Assembly: GCA_009731375.1 (NCBI GenBank)
Contig: BJOX01000077.1
Span: 188,698-243,327 of the forward strand
DNA length: 54,630 nt
Reading direction: 5' to 3'
Source: Paulinella micropora
Taxonomy: Eukaryota; Cercozoa; Imbricatea; Euglyphida
Within the stretch, counting starts at the first letter, position 1. Each line of letters opens with the position of its first letter. The notes beneath the pieces were generated by a model, which did no database searches, was not told the origin of the DNA, and saw only the letters and a program-made list of their open reading frames with translations. A program made the position numbers and the translations under genes. Positions 48,098-54,630 of this stretch are shown here, one piece after another.

Positions 48098-51000
48098 CCA
48101 CTGTTATATCCAAGTCTGCAGTCGCAGTCTCTTTCCTGCCTGGACTGGATGCTGTTTTGACAACTTCGCTATCTTCACCACAGCACTTCTTATCGCCTGT
48201 ATATAACGAACACAAGGAAGATATACTATGAACAGAGGCAAGGAGATAGGGGTACATCATAAACACAGAGGACCTGGTTGGATTCTATGTTGGGAGCAGC
48301 TGATGTTGACGATGACGCAGACGTGCTGGGTTGAGCGGCCTGAAGCGCGGCAGGCTGCCCCGGGCTTGACGATGCCGGAGACCTAGACCCAGTCGCGCTG
48401 GACGCTAGCACAGCCGAAGTATCGACAGTCGAGCTGGACGATGACGACGACGACGACGCAGAAGCTTTGGTGGTGGTTACGGTCCTGGTTGGTGTCTTCT
48501 TCTTCTTACCCTCCTCCTGAGGACCTCCTTGCTGGCAGCCTTCGGTATGGTCCGCGGCTTCTTCGTCTTGTTATTCTCCACCTCCTCCTCCTTCTCCTCC
48601 TCCCCCTCCTCCTCCCCCTCCTCCTCCTTCTCCTTCCTCTTCTGCTGCTGCTCCTTCTTCTTCTTCTTCTTCTTCTTCTTCTTCTTCTCCTCCTCCTCCT
48701 CCTCCTTCTTCTTCTTCTTGTTCTTCTTCTTCTTCTTCTTCTTCTTCTTCTTCTTCTTCTTCTTCTTCTTCTTCTTCTTCTTCTTCTTCTTCTTCTTCTT
48801 CTTCTTCTTCTCCTNNNNNNNNNNNNNNNNNNNNNNNNNNNNNNNNNNNNNNNNNNNNNNNNNNNNNNNNNNNNNNNNNNNNNNNNNNNNNNNNNNNNNN
48901 NNNNNNNNNNNNNNNNNNNNNNNNNNNNNNNNNNNNNNNNNNNNNNNNNNNNNNNNNNNNNNNNNNNNNNNNNNNNNNNNNNNNNNNNNNNNNNNNNNNN
49001 NNNNNNNNNNNNNNNNNNNNNNNNNNNNNNNNNNNNNNNNNNNNNNNNNNNNNNNNNNNNNNNNNNNNNNNNNNNNNNNNNNNNNNNNNNNNNNNNNNNN
49101 NNNNNNNNNNNNNNNNNNNNNNNNNNNNNNNNNNNNNNNNNNNNNNNNNNNNNNNNNNNNNNNNNNNNNNNNNNNNNNNNNNNNNNNNNNNNNNNNNNNN
49201 NNNNNNNNNNNNNNNNNNNNNNNNNNNNNNNNNNNNNNNNNNNNNNNNNNNNNNNNNNNNNNNNNNNNNNNNNNNNNNNNNNNNNNNNNNNNNNNNNNNN
49301 NNNNNNNNNNNNNNNNNNNNNNNNNNNNNNNNNNNNNNNNNNCCAGGTATCATACCGGGTATCATACCGGGTATCATACCGGGTATCATACCGGGTATCA
49401 TACCGGGTATCATACCGGGTATCATACCGGGTATCATACCGGGTATCATACCGGGTATCGTTTGGCTGTGAATTGTTCGAGCCCGTCCTTGCTTTGCTGG
49501 CAGCCTTGTTCGAGCCCATACGTTTTTTGCGCTTTGCCTTTGCCGCCGTTTGCCTGTATTTCTCCAACCTGTCCTGCCATTTTTTAACCGAGCCGCTCAG
49601 GGATCGGAACCTGGTGTACATGATCACCAGGAACATGTTGACGTCGCACTTCATTATGTTCCGCTGGTAGTAATGGAAAATTTCTGCAAACTTCTTGGCT
49701 GCCGCTTCGATGTACGCGAACTCATCGGGGTTTTTGATGCAATCCATCCAGCACTCCCAAGCTGCAAACAAATAATGTTGAACAACTTGTGGATGCATGC
49801 ATTAAATCACTGTTCAGCATTCAATGCATTTAAATCACTTTTCAGGATGCATTCAAATTACAATGCATTCATTGAAAGCTGAAACAAGAGAGTTGTACTT
49901 TTGATGGCCGGGTAGTCATGCGGCCACGCCCACAGCAGGAGGCAACTATGTAACTCGTTGTGGAACTTCTGCTCCTCCGATGCGCTTGTGATTGCGGGTG
50001 CGTGGGTTGGCACCTTCTTCTTAAAGGCTTCCCGTTGCAAAACCTCACACTGCGGCAGCCCGTGTCGATACACGGAAGGCTGATCCACGTTGCAGACGAT
50101 GACCAAAGAATCTTGTCTTGGATCGTCCCTGGGCCACGCATCCGCCTTCTTCAACATCGAGTACGCTTCTTTGAGCATCTCGAAGGTAATATGCCCCTTG
50201 CTGCCCCACCGAGAGTGATTGCAAAAGTACACACAAGAATGTATATACATAAACCTTGACATTGTAGAATTTCAATGTATGCATTGCAATTTCAATGCAC
50301 CCTGCATTGAAATTTCAATGCATGCATTGAAAGCAAGACAGTAATTTCAATGCATGCATTGACATTTCAATGCAGGATGCATTGAAATTTCAATGCATAT
50401 GCATGTATCGAAATGACTTTGCATTAATTTCAATGCATGCATTGAAATTTCAATGCATGCATTGAAATTAATGTAAAGCTTTCAATGCATGCATTGGAAT
50501 TAATGTAAAGCTTTCAATGCATGCATTGAAATTAATGTAAAGCTTTCAATGCATGCATTGAAATATCAATGCATCATGCATTGAAATTTCAATGCGTGCA
50601 TTGAAATTAATGTAAAGCTTTCAATGCATACATAAACCTTGACCTGTCGATGACATGCCACCACCCCAGGGACGCTCAGACATGAGCCACCGTAGCTTTG
50701 AGCCTGATGCCGCTATGGTCTCCACTATACACAGACAGGCAAGTATAGCTTTGCGAGCATACAGACATGATTTTCATGCATACAAACGTAACACACATAG
50801 AGCTGGGGGCTGCTTACGTGCAAGTTCCTGCCCATCGGTCCAGACATCGGCGCCCCACTTTCTCTTGTGCACTGTCCAGGCCGTGTTGGTACTTGCGCCA
50901 CTTCGCCATAACATCCTTTTTGTCTTCATCACTAACTTCCCTGTTGTACTCCGTAGCAAGCCGATCCAGTCTACTCCAATGTTCTTCAGGATTCGCCACC

Positions 51001-51631
51001 TTCGCTTCCTTTATAAAAGCACGCTTTGCATCGTCGAGGGTGTCCAGGAACGGGTTGTCAAGACTTGCTCCTCCGGTTTAGGGTCGTCATCCGGGTCCCT
51101 GCTCTCATCCTCGTCCTCGTCATCCTCCTCGCTATCGGACATGTTCTCCCCGTCCGATTCCGAGCCAATTTGCCCAGCCTGAACCCGCAGCCATTTCATG
51201 CTTGCCTTCGTTTTAGCCAGCTTCGCTTCCAGCGCAGCCGCTCTCTCCCGCTCCCTGTTCATCCGCAACGTTGTCAATTCCGCGTACTCCTGTACCCATG
51301 ATATAGGACAGCAGAGCTTGGACCTGATGAAGTCCAGACTTGTTAGTCGAGCCCATGCTTCAAACGACATTTCCGGGTTGTCAAGTTTCTTGTAGGTCGC
51401 AGACAACTGCTTCTGGTGAGTTGGAGGCAGGTGCGCAGACACAAAACATTCTGGGTCACTCAACATACTGAACAAGCTCCTTTTCCACTCGACAGGTACA
51501 TCGCCCGTGTCGATGTAACGTCGCTGCATCGTCTTCATCATTGCCAAGCTGTGGGAAATCTTGTCCAGCATTGGAGGAGTGAACCTGGCAGCCCAGGGCG
51601 AACGCTCGAAAGCTAGCATAGCACACAGCAT
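48098..51631 (-). CDS. unrecognised multi-exon gene with palindrome-filled introns
   Basis: Minus-strand pieces read as one gene: 51631-51060 (helical, then a coiled coil ERERAAALEAKLAKTKASMK and an acidic tail), 51059-50819 (AKRAFIKEAKVANPEEHW..., one base out of frame, ending at GTAAGC), about 50195-49889 (KGHITFEMLKEAYSMLKKAD..., ending at GTACAA), 49764-49344 (AWECWMDCIKNPDEF..., then Lys/Arg-rich, then DTRY repeats), a gap, a poly-Glu or poly-Arg segment (48815-48520), and a Ser/Ala-rich exon ending CAACCAG/GT at about 48280, possibly with a last exon at 48198-48098. No family is recognised. The acidic and basic tracts suggest a nuclear or nucleic-acid-linked protein, but that is a guess. 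Confidence 0.45.
48560..48814. repeat. (CTT)/(CTC) array ending in gap
   Basis: About 255 bp of pyrimidine trinucleotides run into a 528-N gap (48815-49342). On the minus strand they would encode Glu, Lys, Arg or Gly runs depending on frame. Confidence 0.93.
49343..49458. repeat. 12-bp minisatellite GGTATCATACCG, about 9-10 copies
   Basis: The unit holds an 11-bp palindrome (GGTATCATACC). On the minus strand it keeps frame and encodes DTRY repeats at the C-terminal side of an exon. More copies may lie in the adjacent gap. Confidence 0.92.
49765..49886 (-). other. intron made of palindromic repeats
   Basis: On the minus strand, donor A/GTACAA follows PAIK and acceptor TTTGCAG precedes TTGGGAGTGC. 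Joining keeps an open frame. The interior holds several ATGCATTGAAAT-type half-palindromes. Confidence 0.6.
50272..50636. repeat. palindromic repeat array, TTTCAATGCATGCATTGAAA family, intronic
   Basis: At least seven full palindromes are interspersed with AATTAATGTAAAGC spacers, inside the presumed intron between 50818 and about 50200. In places the unit is strictly repeated (CTTTCAATGCATGCATTG plus spacer, about 36 bp). Confidence 0.92.
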
Positions 51632-51659
51632 GGAAAATGAAACACATGTACTAGCAAAA

Positions 51660-52482
51660 GCTCGCTAGCAGAGGTCTGTGGACATCACCCCCCGAATTAT
51701 CCGGTAAAAAACTTATTTATAGATTTCGTCTGGCCGGACACGTCTGAAACGCCAATTTGATCCTGGTCTTTTGGCGGCTTTTTGTCTTTGCGTCACTGAG
51801 CTAATATAACGAGACATCATTCTCTTTTTTTGAGGACTGTGTTTGGTTATATTACCGACTTACTCTTCCATTGAGCTATCGTTGGGGATAGTACATTTGG
51901 AGTCCATAGCTAAAGGCTGATTTCTTTTCTGATCTGTCGTACAGACATCAGATAAGCACAAATTTATTTTTCGCTGATCTGTCGCACAGACATCAGACGA
52001 AAACAAACACTCCTACTCATCCTCAAACAAAAAACTTACAAACAAGCAATCAATTTATCACAAGCTGGCATAACCTTTAGCCCTTGTGCACATTTGGCTT
52101 CTGTGTGCTCTTCTACAAGACACCAGACCACACCTACTCCACTCCCTCTTGCTGCTTGCATAAAACCAAGTAGGACAGTGCGAAACAAACATCAGACAAA
52201 CACACAGACAGAGGAAAAACGAGCAAAGCACTCCCACTCTCTGTTCTGAACCATTTTCCTTGCATTTTCTCTGCAGAAACCAAAGGAGATTACACATCTC
52301 TCACACAAGAGCAAGACAAATATCGAAGCACTGTCCGACGACAGACTGACTTCTACAAAACAGCTCTTTTGACCAAACTATCGTTATCTCTGTGTAGGGC
52401 CTGCCGCCCCATAACTATTTCAACAGATAAAAGGAAGAAGGAGAAGAAGGTTGCATAGAGTGATAAGAATAACAGAGGAAAA
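51660..52482. other. no gene seen; two imperfect palindromes
   Basis: AT-leaning unique sequence lies between the minus-strand gene start and a large gap. TCTGATCTGTCGTACAGACATCAGA-like imperfect palindromes lie at about 51928-51953 and 51973-51997. Candidate promoter DNA for the minus-strand gene would be here. Confidence 0.45.
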
Positions 52483-53467
52483 NNNNNNNNNNNNNNNNNN
52501 NNNNNNNNNNNNNNNNNNNNNNNNNNNNNNNNNNNNNNNNNNNNNNNNNNNNNNNNNNNNNNNNNNNNNNNNNNNNNNNNNNNNNNNNNNNNNNNNNNNN
52601 NNNNNNNNNNNNNNNNNNNNNNNNNNNNNNNNNNNNNNNNNNNNNNNNNNNNNNNNNNNNNNNNNNNNNNNNNNNNNNNNNNNNNNNNNNNNNNNNNNNN
52701 NNNNNNNNNNNNNNNNNNNNNNNNNNNNNNNNNNNNNNNNNNNNNNNNNNNNNNNNNNNNNNNNNNNNNNNNNNNNNNNNNNNNNNNNNNNNNNNNNNNN
52801 NNNNNNNNNNNNNNNNNNNNNNNNNNNNNNNNNNNNNNNNNNNNNNNNNNNNNNNNNNNNNNNNNNNNNNNNNNNNNNNNNNNNNNNNNNNNNNNNNNNN
52901 NNNNNNNNNNNNNNNNNNNNNNNNNNNNNNNNNNNNNNNNNNNNNNNNNNNNNNNNNNNNNNNNNNNNNNNNNNNNNNNNNNNNNNNNNNNNNNNNNNNN
53001 NNNNNNNNNNNNNNNNNNNNNNNNNNNNNNNNNNNNNNNNNNNNNNNNNNNNNNNNNNNNNNNNNNNNNNNNNNNNNNNNNNNNNNNNNNNNNNNNNNNN
53101 NNNNNNNNNNNNNNNNNNNNNNNNNNNNNNNNNNNNNNNNNNNNNNNNNNNNNNNNNNNNNNNNNNNNNNNNNNNNNNNNNNNNNNNNNNNNNNNNNNNN
53201 NNNNNNNNNNNNNNNNNNNNNNNNNNNNNNNNNNNNNNNNNNNNNNNNNNNNNNNNNNNNNNNNNNNNNNNNNNNNNNNNNNNNNNNNNNNNNNNNNNNN
53301 NNNNNNNNNNNNNNNNNNNNNNNNNNNNNNNNNNNNNNNNNNNNNNNNNNNNNNNNNNNNNNNNNNNNNNNNNNNNNNNNNNNNNNNNNNNNNNNNNNNN
53401 NNNNNNNNNNNNNNNNNNNNNNNNNNNNNNNNNNNNNNNNNNNNNNNNNNNNNNNNNNNNNNNNNNN
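52483..53467. other. assembly gap (985 N)
   Basis: This is the largest gap in the window. Frames that cross it are not evidence of coding. Confidence 0.97.
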
Positions 53468-53580
53468 AGGGAAAGGAGCAAACACCAACATGGAAACAAT
53501 GGGCCCACACGAAGAATCACACTCTCATTAAAGGCCCTCTCACAACAATCCCAAATAATAACAGAGCTGATAAGTCTTCC

Positions 53581-54630
53581 ATGAGAGAAAAGGCACACTT
53601 CCTCTCTAGTGCCACAGGGCTTGCACAGTTCGTGACTCATCTAGCACGACAGGTGAAAGAAGAAGAGACGAGACAGAAAGAGGAGAAGGAGCAGAAGGAG
53701 AAGATAGCTGTGGCAATGGCAGTAGCACGGGTGGCTCCACAGCCAACGGCTCCACCTACCACATCTAACCCAGCTCCCAAGAAAGCAGGAGGAGGACCCT
53801 CAGGAGGAGGACCCCAAGGGGGAGGGACAGTAATTAACTTGACTGACTCCCAGAAGAAAAAGCAGGCGCTGCCGGCAGCCCTAGCTAAAATCAAAATTGG
53901 GGGGAGGGGGCCTTAAGCTCTATGCTATCACTGCCAATGAGGCTGACACAGAGAAAACCCTCATGACCAAGTTCAATGAGATGGACAGATGCTTCCAGCA
54001 AAACCAGTGGGAGGTGGTGCACAAGTGTTGGTATCCACTTGCCTTAAAGCATCGAATGAGGGCAGCAATGGTCAGAGTACAACTCATCTCTGCATATCCA
54101 CCTTTCCTTGCTAGCTCCTCCTCTCCTCTGTACTTCTCGTAAGTTATACGATCAAAACCAGCTCCAAGGAGGGATCGATCACAGAGATGTTCTAGGACTT
54201 CTGGCACATTGATTGGGTTTGAAATTTTCGACTTAGTATCGGAGCAGTTGCAGTCTGTCACTCAGCTTGCATCTGTCTTAACAAATGTGGGCACCAAGTA
54301 CACTCTCTTTTATAACCACAAAGCCATACTCCAATATTTCCTCAGTGCTTTGCACGTCTACAACAAAAATAAGCTCACACTGCTCATGCAAGACTGAAAA
54401 ACCTTCGACAAGGTAAAACACTTGAACTTTTTGGAGATGAGCGTCTTTGAGGCCACGACTAAGGCCGTGAGCCCAAAAATGTTGTGGACCGAAGTAATGA
54501 CCGCTTGTCAGAGGCTCGACAGCCAGACAGCATCCTTGATCGGTTCTGCATCGGCTTCTGCTCAACCGCAAGCCGCACATACGCAACGATCTCTAGGAAA
54601 GCGACCAAGAGAGAACAGTCGTGAAGCTAA
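53581..54630 (+). pseudogene. gag-like broken frame running off the window
   Basis: The first frame (53581-53916) has a Glu/Lys coiled-coil stretch (RQVKEEETRQKEEKEQKEK) and Pro/Gly-rich linkers. It loses frame at a G-rich tract (about 53900). A second frame (from about 53913 to the window end) continues with helical sequence (MTKFNEMDRCFQQNQWEVVH, QSVTQLASVLTNVG) but has in-frame stops at 54140-54142 and 54395-54397. The order coiled coil, Gly-rich, helical body looks like a retroelement gag, but I cannot name the family. A short intron (GTAAGT at 54139) might remove the first stop. Confidence 0.4.

Noticed and set aside
48441-49798. Long proteins crossing the 48815-49342 gap
   Set aside because: The frames are kept open only by Ns; only the parts on each side can be judged.
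52353-53640. Frames of 350-400 residues across the 52483-53467 gap
   Set aside because: Almost wholly N; the real sequence at each end is too short to support a gene.

Overview
The window looks like nuclear DNA from a repeat-rich eukaryote, most likely a photosynthetic protist. A chromerid such as Chromera, or another alveolate alga, is my best guess, but this is inference. The support is: genes broken by GT-AG introns; a secreted, Ser/Thr/Tyr-rich surface protein; LTR and non-LTR retrotransposons; a tRNA-derived SINE; and very long microsatellites. No bacterial or organellar operon, rRNA gene or functional tRNA gene is visible. Seven runs of N (438-447, 12645-12847, 15250-15259, 30743-31153, 47920-47929, 48815-49342, 52483-53467) break the assembly, several next to repeats.

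1-16 kb is an island of LINE and SINE copies set in (ATT)n microsatellites. A near-complete 6.1 kb LINE (about 4797-10909) encodes one 1703-residue protein (RNA-binding-like domain, APE-type endonuclease, reverse transcriptase, Cys/His cluster). About ten full or partial copies of a tRNA-headed SINE, and two or three LINE-like fragments, lie around it. LINE and SINEs end in a shared 3' block (ATGGAGGC-R-CATG) followed by (ATT)n. This suggests the LINE enzyme mobilises the SINEs and that new copies land in, or grow, ATT arrays. A higher-order minisatellite with a 14-bp palindrome (2016-2947) and long CTAT, GATA and GA arrays fill the rest.

16.2-22.2 kb holds one host-like gene on the + strand: signal peptide, Ser-rich and mucin-like repeats, a Cys domain with a PPGCYW motif, TCxxxxCC modules, then tiny phase-0 exons of 57-69 nt separated by introns made almost wholly of microsatellites.

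23.5-32.7 kb is a complete but degenerate Ty1/copia-type element on the - strand (Copia-A): paired LTRs of 323 and 318 bp, 5-bp target duplication GGAAA, polypurine tract, and a primer site matching the anticodon arm of initiator tRNA-Met. Its RT palm, with the YVDD box, is deleted. 32.7-44.7 kb is bounded by 330-bp inverted repeats. It holds a second degenerate copia-type element on the + strand (Copia-B) and, tail to tail with it, an unidentified gag-like pseudogene on the - strand. Both copia-type elements carry two features I do not know from standard copia: a Tudor/Agenet-like domain between integrase and RT, and a small RCxG...C...CxxH zinc module ahead of the protease.

44.7-54.6 kb has a Gypsy-like LTR (46146-46738), then an unrecognised multi-exon gene on the - strand (about 51.6-48.1 kb). 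Its introns are packed with the 20-bp palindrome TTTCAATGCATGCATTGAAA. The window ends in a broken gag-like frame on the + strand.
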